Assembly (NCBI GenBank): GCA_035524275.1
Contig: DATKPC010000138.1
Location: 1-9,926, forward strand
Reading direction: 5' to 3'
Source of the DNA: DATKPC01 sp035524275
GTDB lineage: Bacteria > Pseudomonadota > Gammaproteobacteria > Burkholderiales > Burkholderiaceae_F
DNA length: 9,926 nucleotides
Shown here: positions 1 to 6,861 of the stretch, one piece after another
Position numbering within the stretch: position 1 is the stretch's first letter
Layout: each line of letters opens with the position of its first letter
Position numbers and translations under genes: made by a program
The notes under the pieces: generated by a model
What the model was told of the DNA's origin: nothing
What the model saw: the letters and a program-made list of their open reading frames with translations, nothing else
Database searches by the model: none

Positions 1-276
1 GTCTCGCTCGGGCGGATGTTCTACGGGGAATCGATGTTTACGCGAGAGCCCGATCGCTCGAAAATCGCCCTGGCGACCCTGGTCCAGATCATGCTTCGCG
101 AGAACGTGCCGGTGATAGACTGCCAGCAGGCGTCGTCCCACCTGAGGTCCCTGGGCGGTCGTCAGATTTCGCGGGCCGTTTTCTGCGACCACGTCGCGAA
201 CGCCGTGCGCCGGGACCCGATCGACTGGTCTAACTGGACCCGCGGACCGCTGAACGAGCTGCTTGCAGGCTACTGA
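1..276 (+). CDS. aat: Leucyl/phenylalanyl-tRNA--protein transferase, 3' part only
   Basis: This is the C-terminal 91 codons of a gene that begins before the window, in frame from base 1 and ending at TGA 274-276. Aat transfers Leu or Phe from charged tRNA to proteins with N-terminal Lys or Arg, marking them for ClpS/ClpAP degradation in the cytoplasm. The visible protein starts VSLGRMFYGESMF, a hallmark of the family (GRMFFGESMF in relatives). It continues with DCQ..SSHLRSLGGRQISR, matching the conserved DCQ...HL.SLGA.E.-R segment of the C-terminal acyltransferase fold. It ends in a short basic, tryptophan-containing tail. The next gene, bpt, starts four bases downstream and encodes the partner transferase of the same pathway, which supports the call. 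The internal ATG at 16 is only a methionine of the GRMF motif, not a start. Confidence 0.93.
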   Translation, partial: VSLGRMFYGESMFTREPDRSKIALATLVQIMLRENVPVIDCQQASSHLRSLGGRQISRAVFCDHVANAVRRDPIDWSNWTRGPLNELLAGY

Positions 277-280
277 CGCG

Positions 281-1042
281 ATGGCCAACCTCAAGGAGCT
301 GCCGTTTTCGGCGCTGCAGTTCTACGCGACGGCGCCATACCCGTGCAGCTACCTCGACGACCGCCAGGCGCGATCGCAGGTGGCAACCCCGGCGCACCTG
401 ATCAACGCGGACGTCTATAGCGGCCTGGTGCGGATGGGGTTCCGCCGCAGCGGCATCTTCACGTACCGGCCGCATTGCGACGGGTGCCGCGCGTGCGTGC
501 CGGTGCGCGTGCCCGTCCAGGGCTTCTCGCCCAATCGCAGCCAACGCCGCGCGCGCGCCCGCCATGCCGCACTGACGACGCGGGTGGTCGCGCTGGCGTT
601 CGACATCGAGCACTACGAACTCTACCTGCGCTACCAGGCCGAGCGGCATGCCGGCGGCGGGATGGACAACGACAGCCGGGAGCAGTACGCGCAGTTCCTG
701 CTGCAGACGAAAGTCAATACGCGGCTCGTCGAATTCCGTGATCCGCCACCGGCCGGTTGCGAGCCGGGAGCGCTGGGCGCGCTGCGCATGGTGTCGATCA
801 TCGACATCCTGAACGACGGCCTGTCATCGGTGTACACGTTCTACGACCCGGACCAGCCGGCCGCGAGCTACGGCACGTACAACATCCTCTGGCAGATCGA
901 CCAGTGTCGCGAGCTGGGCCTGCCCTACCTTTACCTCGGCTACTGGATCGAGGACAGCCCGAAGATGTCGTACAAGGCAAGCTTCCGGCCGTTCGAGACG
1001 CTGCACCACGGGCACTGGATCCGGGTCGTTCCTTCGGCCTGA
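281..1042 (+). CDS. bpt: Aspartate/glutamate leucyltransferase (N-degron pathway)
   Basis: Bpt transfers leucine from Leu-tRNA to proteins with N-terminal Asp or Glu, creating an N-degron for ClpS/ClpAP. The predicted protein is 253 aa, close to the usual 240-280. The N-terminal domain carries PCSYL.DRQARSQVATP (residues 21-37), YSGLVRMGFRRSGIFTYRP (46-64) and the cysteine cluster CDGCRAC (66-72), followed by SQRRARAR. The C-terminal GNAT-like domain shows YNILWQID (200-207) and LGYWIEDSPKMSYK (219-232). All are typical of the ATE/Bpt family. I chose ATG 281, four bases after the aat stop, over the in-frame TTG 263 inside aat because the family begins near MxxLKELPF. The Shine-Dalgarno match (GCAGG at 265-269) is weak, so translation may be coupled to aat. 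Pathway assignment rests on family knowledge. Confidence 0.94.
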   Translation: MANLKELPFSALQFYATAPYPCSYLDDRQARSQVATPAHLINADVYSGLVRMGFRRSGIFTYRPHCDGCRACVPVRVPVQGFSPNRSQRRARARHAALTTRVVALAFDIEHYELYLRYQAERHAGGGMDNDSREQYAQFLLQTKVNTRLVEFRDPPPAGCEPGALGALRMVSIIDILNDGLSSVYTFYDPDQPAASYGTYNILWQIDQCRELGLPYLYLGYWIEDSPKMSYKASFRPFETLHHGHWIRVVPSA

Positions 1043-1045
1043 CCG

Positions 1046-2125
1046 GTGACGACCACGGCGCGCCTCGCCGAGGCGCTCTATCGCTGCGCCCGGCCGGCGC
1101 TATTCCGGATGGACCCGGAGCGCGCGCATCGCACGACCCTGGCGGCACTGGATCTCGCGCACCGGCTCGGCCTGTCCCGGCTGCTGGCGCCGACGGTGCC
1201 GGATGATCCGGTCGACTGCATGGGCCTGCGATTCGCCAATCCGGTGGGCCTCGCCGCCGGGCTCGACAAGGATGCCGCCCACCTCGCCGCACTCGGCGGC
1301 CTCGGGTTCGGCTTCATCGAGGCGGGCACCGTCACGCCACGGCCGCAGCCGGGCAATCCGAAGCCACGCCTCTTCCGTCTCGTCGAGGCGGGCGCGCTGA
1401 TCAACCGGTTCGGCTTCAACAACGCCGGGCTCGAGGCCTTCCTCGACAATGTCCGCCGCGGCGGCTATCGCGGGATTCTCGGGCTGAACATCGGGAAGAA
1501 CGCGGCCACGCCGATCGAACGCGCGCTCGACGACTACGTCGCCGGGCTGCGCGGCGTCTATGCGCTGGCGAGCTATGTGACGATCAACATCTCGTCGCCG
1601 AACACGCGCGACCTGCGCTCGCTGCAACGCGGGGACGAAATCGACGCGCTGCTGGCCGGCGTGATGGACGAGCGCAATCGGCTTGCCGACCGGCACGGGC
1701 GTCGCGTGCCGATCGCGGTCAAGATCGCGCCCGACCTGGACGACGACGACCTGCGACGCCTCGCCGACGTGGCCGTCCGACGCGGCGCCGACGCGTTGAT
1801 CGCGACCAACACGACGACCGATCGCAGCCGCGTCGCGCAATGGCCGCTGTCCGGCGAAGCCGGGGGCCTGTCGGGTCAACCGCTGCGCGAGCGCTCGACG
1901 GCGGTCATCGCGACGCTCGGCGCGCATCTCGGCGGCCGGCTGCCGATCATCGGGGTCGGCGGCATCCACCGCGGCGCCGACGCGCTGGAAAAGATCCGTG
2001 CCGGCGCCACGCTCGTGCAGCTCTACACCGGGCTGGTCTATCGCGGGCCCGCATTGGTGGCCGAGTGTCGCGACGCCATCCGAGAGGCGCGCCCGACGCG
2101 CGGCGCGTCCACGACGACGGCATGA
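1046..2125 (+). CDS. pyrD: Dihydroorotate dehydrogenase (quinone), class 2
   Basis: Membrane-associated flavoprotein that oxidises dihydroorotate to orotate and passes electrons to quinone, the fourth step of de novo pyrimidine synthesis. The 359-aa length fits class 2 enzymes, as does the N-terminal helix segment LYRCARPALFRMDPERAH (11-28), which forms the quinone and membrane site. Conserved elements in order: NPVGLAAGLDKD (65-76), GTVTPRPQPGNPKPRLFR (94-111), NRFGFNN (120-126), LNIGKN (147-152), the catalytic-serine motif NISSPNT (181-187, Ser184 by alignment to E. coli Ser175), VKIAPD (225-230), IATNTT (252-257), GGLSGQPL (273-280) and FMN-binding GVGGI (303-307) with YTG (327-329). A serine rather than cysteine base also marks class 2. 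The start is GTG 1046, three bases after the bpt stop, with no clear Shine-Dalgarno, so it is probably coupled to bpt in the same operon. Confidence 0.96.
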   Translation: MTTTARLAEALYRCARPALFRMDPERAHRTTLAALDLAHRLGLSRLLAPTVPDDPVDCMGLRFANPVGLAAGLDKDAAHLAALGGLGFGFIEAGTVTPRPQPGNPKPRLFRLVEAGALINRFGFNNAGLEAFLDNVRRGGYRGILGLNIGKNAATPIERALDDYVAGLRGVYALASYVTINISSPNTRDLRSLQRGDEIDALLAGVMDERNRLADRHGRRVPIAVKIAPDLDDDDLRRLADVAVRRGADALIATNTTTDRSRVAQWPLSGEAGGLSGQPLRERSTAVIATLGAHLGGRLPIIGVGGIHRGADALEKIRAGATLVQLYTGLVYRGPALVAECRDAIREARPTRGASTTTA

Positions 2126-2129
2126 CGCG

Positions 2130-2660
2130 GTGCGCTGCTTCGTCGCGTTGTGGCCCGACCACGAAGCACGAGAGCGCCTCGCCGAAGCGGCCGCAGCGCT
2201 GGCGCGGGAGATCCCGTCGGCTCGCCCGACGCGGGCGGACAACCTCCACCTGACGCTGGCGTTCATCGGCGAGCTGCGCCCGGCGCTCGCCGCCGTCGTC
2301 GTGCAGCGGCTCGCCGCGCTGCCCAGGCCGTGGGCACCGTCAACGCCGTGGCGACTCGACCGCATCGGCTCGTTCCCATCCGCCCGCGTCGCCTGGGCGG
2401 GTGGCGAGCATGACGAGCGCCTCGAACGGCTCGCGAGCGACGCGCGGTCGATACTCGACGACTTGCACGTGCACTACGACCGCAAGCCGTTCGCCGCGCA
2501 TGTCACGCTGGCGCGCCATGTCGGGCGCCTGGAGGCGCGCGGCCTCGAACCTCCGGTCCGCTGGCCGATCGGACAGCCACGCCTGGTCGTCTCGGCGCGG
2601 GACGACGCGGGACGCACGGCCTACCGCAACTGGCGCCATCCTGGCGACCGGGTCGATTGA
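2130..2660 (+). CDS. thpR: RNA 2',3'-cyclic phosphodiesterase / 2'-5' RNA ligase family
   Basis: Member of the 2H phosphoesterase superfamily (LigT/ThpR), which opens RNA 2',3'-cyclic phosphates and joins tRNA halves by a 2'-5' bond in vitro. The physiological role is poorly known. The 176-aa protein has both defining HxT motifs: NLHLTLAFIG with His40/Thr42, and AAHVTLARH with His124/Thr126. It opens with the family-typical MRCFVALWPD. I chose GTG 2130, four bases after the pyrD stop. The frame is open upstream inside pyrD, but that extension is a shadow of pyrD and unlike the family N-terminus. The gene is the last of the aat-bpt-pyrD-thpR cluster. No functional link to the N-degron or pyrimidine genes is evident beyond probable co-transcription. 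Confidence 0.9.
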   Translation: MRCFVALWPDHEARERLAEAAAALAREIPSARPTRADNLHLTLAFIGELRPALAAVVVQRLAALPRPWAPSTPWRLDRIGSFPSARVAWAGGEHDERLERLASDARSILDDLHVHYDRKPFAAHVTLARHVGRLEARGLEPPVRWPIGQPRLVVSARDDAGRTAYRNWRHPGDRVD

Positions 2661-2663
2661 GGA

Positions 2664-2678
2664 TGCTGCGCGGCAGCA
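2664..2678 (+). terminator. Small hairpin just after thpR (weak terminator candidate)
   Basis: Six-base arms TGCTGC (2664-2669) and GCAGCA (2673-2678) enclose a GCG loop, four bases after the thpR stop. There is no T-run after it, so it does not qualify as a classical intrinsic terminator. It may stabilise the 3' end or be chance. The rest of the 144-nt gap to iclR shows only the promoter-like element listed separately. Confidence 0.25.
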
Positions 2679-2746
2679 GGATTGGGCGCGCAGCACGGCG
2701 CGGGCCGTTGCCGAACTGCGAGTTTTCGCCACACCGCCCTCGAGGC

Positions 2747-2775
2747 TACGCAAGACTTTCGCATCGTGATATAAC
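2747..2775 (+). promoter_or_regulatory. Possible iclR promoter with flanking direct repeat
   Basis: TATAAC at 2770-2775 is a reasonable -10 element. No good -35 is present at the expected distance (TACGCA at 2747-2752 with 17 bp spacing is poor). A 7-bp direct repeat TTTCGCA (2757-2763 and 2791-2797) flanks the -10. An activator- or autoregulator-dependent promoter is possible, but this is inference from one AT-rich element. Confidence 0.3.
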
Positions 2776-2804
2776 CGGCACGAGATGAAATTTCGCAGCG
2801 CACC

Positions 2805-3668
2805 ATGACCCGAACCGGCCCCACGGACAATCCGCCTCCCTCGCCTCACCCGCCGCGCGACAAGACCGCGATCCAGGTCATCTCCCGAATGATGAAACTC
2901 CTGGACGTGCTGGCCGCCGAACCGGGCGCCGTCAGCCTCAAGGAACTGGCGCGCGCGACCGAGTTGCACCCGTCGACGGCGCATCGGATCCTCAACGACA
3001 TGGTGCTCGGCCGCTTCGTCGACCGCGGCGACCAGGCGGGCTCCTATCGACTCGGGATGCGCCTGCTGGAACTCGGCAACGTGGTCAAGGCGCGGCTATC
3101 GGTACGCGAGGTCGCGCTCGAACCGATGCGGGAACTGCACCGCGCCACCGGGCAGGCGGTGAATCTTTCGGTGCGGCAGGGCGACGAGATCGTCTACGTC
3201 GAGCGCGCGTACAGCGAGCGCTCCGGGATGCAGGTCGTCCGCGCGATCGGCGGGCGTGCGCCGCTGCACCTGACGTCCAGCGGCAAGCTGTTCCTCGCCA
3301 ACGACGACCCGCGCCTCGTGCGCGGGTACGCGACGCGCACCGGGCTCGCCGGCCACACGCGCAACAGCATCACCGACGTCGCGCGCCTGGAGCGCGAACT
3401 GGCGATCGTACGGTCGCGCGGCTATGCGCGCGACAACGAGGAGCTCGAACTCGGCGTCCGCTGCATCGCGGCGCCGATCCGCGACGATTCGGGGCAGATC
3501 ATCGCCGGCCTCTCGGTCTCGGCGCCTGCCGAACGACTGCAGGACGGCTGGATCGACAACCTGCTGTCGACGGCAAGCCACATCTCCGCCGGGCTCGGGC
3601 ACCTGCCGGCCGCGTCGCTTGGGGCCGCCGCCGATGCCACCGCGGCGCGTGGCGCCGGCGAAGGCTGA
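2805..3668 (+). CDS. IclR-family transcriptional regulator
   Basis: A 287-aa DNA-binding regulator. After a Pro-rich leader (residues 1-20), a winged helix-turn-helix spans about 22-83: AIQVISRMMKLLDVLA, then SLKELARATELHPSTAHRILNDM as the recognition region. The C-terminal IclR effector domain (about 98-266) has the family pattern around G217-VRCIAAPIRD and GLSVSAPAER (235-244). Such proteins usually act as dimers or tetramers, often control aromatic or other catabolic genes, and commonly repress themselves. No catabolic gene is adjacent, so the effector and targets cannot be named. ATG 2805 has no good Shine-Dalgarno. A 7-codon frame (2785-2808) overlaps it by ATGA. The tail after residue 268 is Ala-rich and probably disordered. 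The gene converges on pbpG with a shared stem-loop between them. Confidence 0.93.
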   Translation: MTRTGPTDNPPPSPHPPRDKTAIQVISRMMKLLDVLAAEPGAVSLKELARATELHPSTAHRILNDMVLGRFVDRGDQAGSYRLGMRLLELGNVVKARLSVREVALEPMRELHRATGQAVNLSVRQGDEIVYVERAYSERSGMQVVRAIGGRAPLHLTSSGKLFLANDDPRLVRGYATRTGLAGHTRNSITDVARLERELAIVRSRGYARDNEELELGVRCIAAPIRDDSGQIIAGLSVSAPAERLQDGWIDNLLSTASHISAGLGHLPAASLGAAADATAARGAGEG

Positions 3669-3681
3669 GAAAACGCCAGCC

Positions 3682-3706
3682 TCGGCGCCTCGCTTCCAGG
3701 CGCCGA
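3682..3706. terminator. Stem-loop between convergent iclR and pbpG
   Basis: Perfect 9-bp inverted repeat: TCGGCGCCT (3682-3690) and AGGCGCCGA (3698-3706) with a 7-nt loop. It lies in the 57-nt gap between the two convergent stops, so it could serve both strands. On the minus strand a TTTT run (complement of 3670-3673) follows after 8 nt. On the plus strand there is no T-run. I call it a probable bidirectional, imperfect terminator. Confidence 0.55.
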
Positions 3707-3725
3707 TCCGGGTTCCGTAAGGCGC

Positions 3726-4622
3726 TCAGGAATGCGGATTCCCGGCCGCGGCCTGCGCCAGCAGCCAGGCACGGACGCGGTTCGCGTCGCCAAGTCGGGA
3801 GTACTTGCCGTACGAGTCGAGAAACACCATGACGACGCGGCGTTTCGCGATCACCGCCTGCATCACGAGGCAGCGACCGGCCGCGGCGATATAGCCGGTC
3901 TTCTGCAAGCCGATGTCCCAGTCCGCGCGAGACGTGAGGCGGTTCGTATTGCCAAAGTGCTGGCGACGCTTCCCGGATTCGAGGGTCAGGTCGCTGGCGA
4001 CCGAGTATTCGCGGATCTGCGGATAGGCGTAGGCGGCCTCGACAAGCCGCACGAGATCCGCCGGCGTCGAGCGGTTCTCCTGCGACAGCCCGGTCGGGTC
4101 GGCGAAGTGCGAATCGTTCATCCGCAACGTGCGCGCCTTCGCGTTCATCGCCTCGATCGCCGCGGAGATTCCGCCGGGATAGGTCCGACCCAAGAGGTGC
4201 GCCGCGCGATTCTCCGAAGCCATCAGCGCCACCTGCAGGGCTTGGCGCCGCGTGAGCTCGGTACCGGTGCGCAGGTGCGATTGGCCGCGTGTGGCCTCGT
4301 AGTCCGAATTGTCGACGGCGAGCATCTCGTCGGGGTCGAGTTTCGCGTCGAGCGTGATCATCGCGGTCATCAGCTTCGTGATCGACGCGATCGGCTGCAC
4401 CGTGTCCGGATTCTTCGAATACAGCACCTCGTGCGTGTCCTGGTCGACGACCATCGCGGCAGCGGAACGCAGCTGCGGAAGCGTCGGCGCCGCGGCGGGC
4501 GACGATTGCGGATGCGCGCCGGCGCCTACGGCGCATAGCGCGATCGTCACCGCAACGGCGGCCCACGCCGTCACGCGCCGGCGCCGCCCAGGAGCCGCGA
4601 CCGAAGGCTTCGTCCGGGCCAT
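3726..4622 (-). CDS. pbpG: D-alanyl-D-alanine endopeptidase, PBP7 type
   Basis: Periplasmic serine peptidase of the S11 family that cleaves D-Ala-meso-DAP cross-links in peptidoglycan. The 298-aa precursor has a basic N-terminus and a hydrophobic core TAWAAVAVTIALCAVGAGA (residues 18-36) ending in an AxA-like cleavage site, so it should be exported. The three catalytic motifs are intact: SITK (80-83, nucleophile Ser80), SEN (136-138) and KTG (241-243). RGQSHLRTG (112-120) and FADPTGLS (173-180) are also typical of PbpG/DacB-like S11 enzymes. There is no C-terminal amphipathic PBP5-like anchor domain, which favours PBP7 over PBP5/6. The start ATG (4622-4620) shares one base with the nitroreductase stop (TGATG), implying coupled translation as the third gene of the minus-strand operon. 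Confidence 0.93.
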   Translation of the reverse strand: MARTKPSVAAPGRRRRVTAWAAVAVTIALCAVGAGAHPQSSPAAAPTLPQLRSAAAMVVDQDTHEVLYSKNPDTVQPIASITKLMTAMITLDAKLDPDEMLAVDNSDYEATRGQSHLRTGTELTRRQALQVALMASENRAAHLLGRTYPGGISAAIEAMNAKARTLRMNDSHFADPTGLSQENRSTPADLVRLVEAAYAYPQIREYSVASDLTLESGKRRQHFGNTNRLTSRADWDIGLQKTGYIAAAGRCLVMQAVIAKRRVVMVFLDSYGKYSRLGDANRVRAWLLAQAAAGNPHS

Positions 4623-5353
4623 CAGGCCTCCCAGAACACGGAAAACCGGTCGAGCGGCTCGCGCTCCGTGCGCAGCGTGTTCTCGACGCGGCTCGGATCC
4701 GCATGGCCGAGGGACATGCCGCAGACGACCATCTCGTCGACGGGCAGCCGCAGCTGGTCGCGGATCACGCGGTGAAACTGCGCGAACGCCGCCTGCGGGC
4801 AGGTATCGAGTCCGCGGCCGCGGGCCGCGATCATGATGTTCTGCAGGAACATCCCGTAGTCCAGCCAGCTGCCCTGCTCCATGACGCGGCCGATCGTGAA
4901 GATCAACCCGACGGGCGCATCGAAGAACGTGAAGTTGCGCCGATGCTGGGCCGCCATTCGCGCCTTGTCCTCGCGGCCGATGCCGAGCAGGCTATACAGG
5001 TCCCATCCCACCTTCCGGCGGCGCGACAGATACGGCTCGACCCACTTCCGCGGGTAGTACGCATACTCCTCCGTGTGTTGCGCCGCCTGCTGCGGATCGT
5101 CATAGACCGCGAGGATCGCCGTGCTCAAGCGCGCCAGCGCGTCCCCGGTCAGCACATGCACGCGCCACGGCTGCGTGTTCGTACCGCTCGGCGCCGCGGC
5201 GGCGACGCGCAGGATGTCCTCCAGGTCGCGCCGCTCCACCGGCGTCGGCAGGAAGGCGCGCACCGATCGGCGCGACAGGATCGCGGCATCGACGATGCGG
5301 GCATCGGACGGCGTAGCCGTCGGCGCGTCGGACGGCATGGTGGCTTCGTTCAT
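4622..5353 (-). CDS. Nitroreductase-family FMN oxidoreductase
   Basis: A 243-aa NfsB/FMN-reductase-like protein, expected to be a cytoplasmic homodimer using FMN and NAD(P)H. The N-terminal FMN-contact motif is SRRSVRAF (27-34), followed by AAPSGTNTQPWR (53-64). The middle shows WLDYGMFLQNIMIAARGRGLDTCPQ (163-187), and VVCGMSLGHADP (209-220) lies near the C-terminus. All are typical of the superfamily. The physiological substrate cannot be read from the sequence: nitro compounds, quinones or an unsaturated carbonyl are all possible. I chose ATG 5353, which overlaps the thioesterase stop as ATGA. The alternative ATG at 5338 (MPSDA) is also possible. The frame is open further upstream, but that is a shadow of the thioesterase. 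The other overlap, with pbpG (TGATG), makes this the middle gene of a tightly coupled operon. Confidence 0.91.
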   Translation of the reverse strand: MNEATMPSDAPTATPSDARIVDAAILSRRSVRAFLPTPVERRDLEDILRVAAAAPSGTNTQPWRVHVLTGDALARLSTAILAVYDDPQQAAQHTEEYAYYPRKWVEPYLSRRRKVGWDLYSLLGIGREDKARMAAQHRRNFTFFDAPVGLIFTIGRVMEQGSWLDYGMFLQNIMIAARGRGLDTCPQAAFAQFHRVIRDQLRLPVDEMVVCGMSLGHADPSRVENTLRTEREPLDRFSVFWEA

Positions 5354-5868
5354 GAATGGATCCTGTCCAGCGCGGTGCGCAGGGCTTCGGGAAGCGGCGC
5401 CGGCTTTCGATTCGCGCGGTCCACGTAGACGTGGACGAAATGGCCCTGGGCACTGGCCGTCGCCGCGCCGGCGGCAAAGATACCAACCTCGTAGCGCACG
5501 CTGCTGCGACCGATGTGCGCGGCGCGCACGCCAGCCTCCAGCGCCTGCGGAAAGGCGAGTTCGCTGAAATAACTGCACGCCGTTTCGACGACCAGCCCGA
5601 TCACGTCCGACGCCTCGATGTCGAGGGCCCCGCTGCGTATCAGGTACTCGTTGACCGCCGTGTCGAAGTAACTGTAGTAGACGACGTTGTTGACGTGGCC
5701 GTAGGCGTCGTTGTCCATCCAGCGGGTCTGGATCGGCAGCCAGTGCACGAAATCCTCGCGGCGACGGGGCCTGGGTCGTTCAGCGGTCATCGGCAGTTCG
5801 GCGCTTGATTCCGCGGTAAAGGCGAGACGTACGGGCCCGGCAAGGGTCGCGGGCGATCGGAAGCGCAT
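5350..5868 (-). CDS. Hotdog-fold acyl-CoA thioesterase (4HBT family)
   Basis: Single-domain hotdog thioesterase that hydrolyses acyl-CoA esters in the cytoplasm. The key motif TRWMDNDAYGHVNNVVYYSYFDTA carries the active-site Asp region and the GHVNN signature typical of the 4-hydroxybenzoyl-CoA thioesterase/FadM group. VGLVVETACSYFSELAFP and a late QGHFVHVYVDR strand complete the fold. Two starts are possible. ATG 5868 gives 172 aa and has a GGGGG Shine-Dalgarno-like run 4 nt upstream (5873-5877). ATG 5790 gives 146 aa, closer to the family length, but has a weak ribosome site. I use 5868 for the better ribosome site, though residues 1-26 look unconserved. It is the first gene of the minus-strand operon and overlaps the nitroreductase start by ATGA. 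Whether the three proteins share a pathway is unclear. Confidence 0.88.
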   Translation of the reverse strand: MRFRSPATLAGPVRLAFTAESSAELPMTAERPRPRRREDFVHWLPIQTRWMDNDAYGHVNNVVYYSYFDTAVNEYLIRSGALDIEASDVIGLVVETACSYFSELAFPQALEAGVRAAHIGRSSVRYEVGIFAAGAATASAQGHFVHVYVDRANRKPAPLPEALRTALDRIHS

Positions 5869-5935
5869 TTTACCCCCGATCTAAAACATACCTTATTTAG
5901 GTTATCCCTTCATCGACGACAACGCGACCGGTCGC

Positions 5936-5963
5936 TTGACTTTGATGCAATGCGGCATAAAAT
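5936..5963 (+). promoter_or_regulatory. Sigma70 promoter of phaP
   Basis: TTGACT (5936-5941) matches five of six -35 bases and TAAAAT (5958-5963) five of six -10 bases, with a 16-bp spacer. Transcription should start near 5970, giving phaP a leader of about 146 nt. This is the best promoter match in the window. It sits in a locally AT-rich gap divergent from the thioesterase operon. Confidence 0.75.
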
Positions 5964-5985
5964 TCGTTTTGTGCGCTGCATCAAA
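5941..5985. promoter_or_regulatory. Perfect 9-bp inverted repeat straddling the phaP -10 (candidate operator)
   Basis: TTTGATGCA (5941-5949) and its exact reverse complement TGCATCAAA (5977-5985) are separated by 27 bp. They bracket the -10 and the predicted start site. TGC-rich half sites are also seen nearby (TGCAATGCGGCA at 5946-5957). PhaR represses phasin genes in Cupriavidus and relatives by binding over the promoter, so a PhaR operator is a sensible inference, not a demonstrated one. phaR itself is not in the window. Confidence 0.5.
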
Positions 5986-6104
5986 CGACGCACGCAAGAG
6001 CGCAGAACACGGAAATGAACGCGCGGCGGTCGCCGTGAATTCCCCGATGGACTGCCCGAGATCGGCTGACGCCGCCGGCAGGACACGACAAACCAGACGC
6101 CTAC

Positions 6105-6108
6105 GGAG
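6105..6108 (+). promoter_or_regulatory. phaP ribosome binding site
   Basis: GGAG lies 7 nt before ATG 6116. It decides the start: the reading frame is open further upstream to TTG 5936, but that stretch contains the promoter and leader and has no ribosome site. Confidence 0.75.
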
Positions 6109-6115
6109 CACACAC

Positions 6116-6685
6116 ATGTACGCCACGCCCACCCAATTCGCCGAACTGCAGAAGACCCAGATCGACGCGTTCAACTCGCTCGGCCATACGGCGTTCAACG
6201 CCGCTGAGAAGCTCGTCAACCTCAATCTCGCCGCGACGCGCGCCGTGCTTCAGGAGTCCGCCGACGCCGTCCAGTCGCTGCTGGGCGCCAAGGATGTGCA
6301 GGAGTGGGTCGCGCTGTCCAGCGGCCTGACGCAACCCGCGATCGAGAAGGTGGTCAGCTACTCGCGCAACGTCTACGGCATCGCGAGCGGCGCGAATGCG
6401 GAAGTGACGAAGATCGTCGAGGCGCAAATCGCCGACGGCAACCGCAAGCTGGCCGAGATGGTCGACTTTGCCGCGAAGAATGCCCCGACCGGGTCGGAGC
6501 CCGCCGTGTCGTTCTTCAAGAGCGCTGCCGCCGCCGCCAACACGGCGTTCGATACGTTCTCGAAGGCCGCGAAGCAGGCCTCCGATTGGGCGGAATCGAA
6601 TTTCGCGGCCGCCGCGAACGCGACGGTCAGCGCCGCCGCCGCCGCGAACGACGCGGTGAAGGCGAAGACCAAGAAGGTCGCCTGA
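6116..6685 (+). CDS. phaP: Phasin (PHA granule-associated protein)
   Basis: A 189-aa small amphipathic protein of the Phasin_2 type that coats polyhydroxyalkanoate granules and controls their number and size. It opens with MYATPTQFAELQKTQIDAF and continues NSLGHTAFNAAEKLVNLNLAATRAVLQE, the typical conserved N-terminal half of Burkholderiaceae phasins. The rest is predicted almost entirely helical and Ala-rich. It has a run of FAAKN, FFKSAAAAANTAF and FAAAANATVSAAAAAND segments and a basic tail KAKTKKVA. No signal peptide or membrane segment is seen. Length and composition match the family (about 180-195 aa). The gene is monocistronic in appearance, with its own strong promoter and a hairpin after the stop. 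No PHA synthase or PhaR gene is adjacent, so the phasin locus is separate from the biosynthetic operon. Confidence 0.94.
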   Translation: MYATPTQFAELQKTQIDAFNSLGHTAFNAAEKLVNLNLAATRAVLQESADAVQSLLGAKDVQEWVALSSGLTQPAIEKVVSYSRNVYGIASGANAEVTKIVEAQIADGNRKLAEMVDFAAKNAPTGSEPAVSFFKSAAAAANTAFDTFSKAAKQASDWAESNFAAAANATVSAAAAANDAVKAKTKKVA

Positions 6686-6698
6686 CGAAAGCATCCAG

Positions 6699-6728
6699 CC
6701 CGGACGCGGCGCGATGCCCGCGTCCGGG
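6699..6728 (+). terminator. GC-rich hairpin after phaP
   Basis: Perfect 11-bp stem: CCCGGACGCGG (6699-6709) and CCGCGTCCGGG (6718-6728) with an 8-nt loop, starting 13 nt after the phaP stop. It is followed by GCCGTGG, not a T-run, so termination by it alone would be unusual. It may define or protect the phaP mRNA 3' end. A second, smaller hairpin (ATGCCT/AGGCAT, 6748-6763) and a seven-T run (6777-6783) lie downstream. Confidence 0.5.
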
Positions 6729-6861
6729 GCCGTGGTACCCGACGGAAATGCCTTCAAAGGCATGACGTCGAAGTGGTTTTTTTACAGTTGGAAAATATTG
6801 TTTCAGTTTTCGGCTTGGAATTCGGTGTCAACCGGCCGCGACCACGAGGTACCCTGTAACG

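Noticed and set aside
1100..2365. Minus-strand frame of 421 codons
   Set aside because: Antisense shadow of pyrD and thpR, both of which have clear family motifs; the frame is Arg-rich, as expected from GC-rich reverse frames.
3499..4704. Minus-strand frame of 401 codons
   Set aside because: Runs in another frame across pbpG and into iclR; no domain features, Arg-rich composition.
5936..6115. Upstream extension of phaP to TTG 5936
   Set aside because: Contains the -35/-10 promoter and leader; the GGAG site and family N-terminus fix the start at 6116.
6748..6783. Second intrinsic terminator of phaP (hairpin 6748-6763 plus T-run 6777-6783)
   Set aside because: Thirteen bases separate the 6-bp stem from the T-run, too far for a standard intrinsic terminator.
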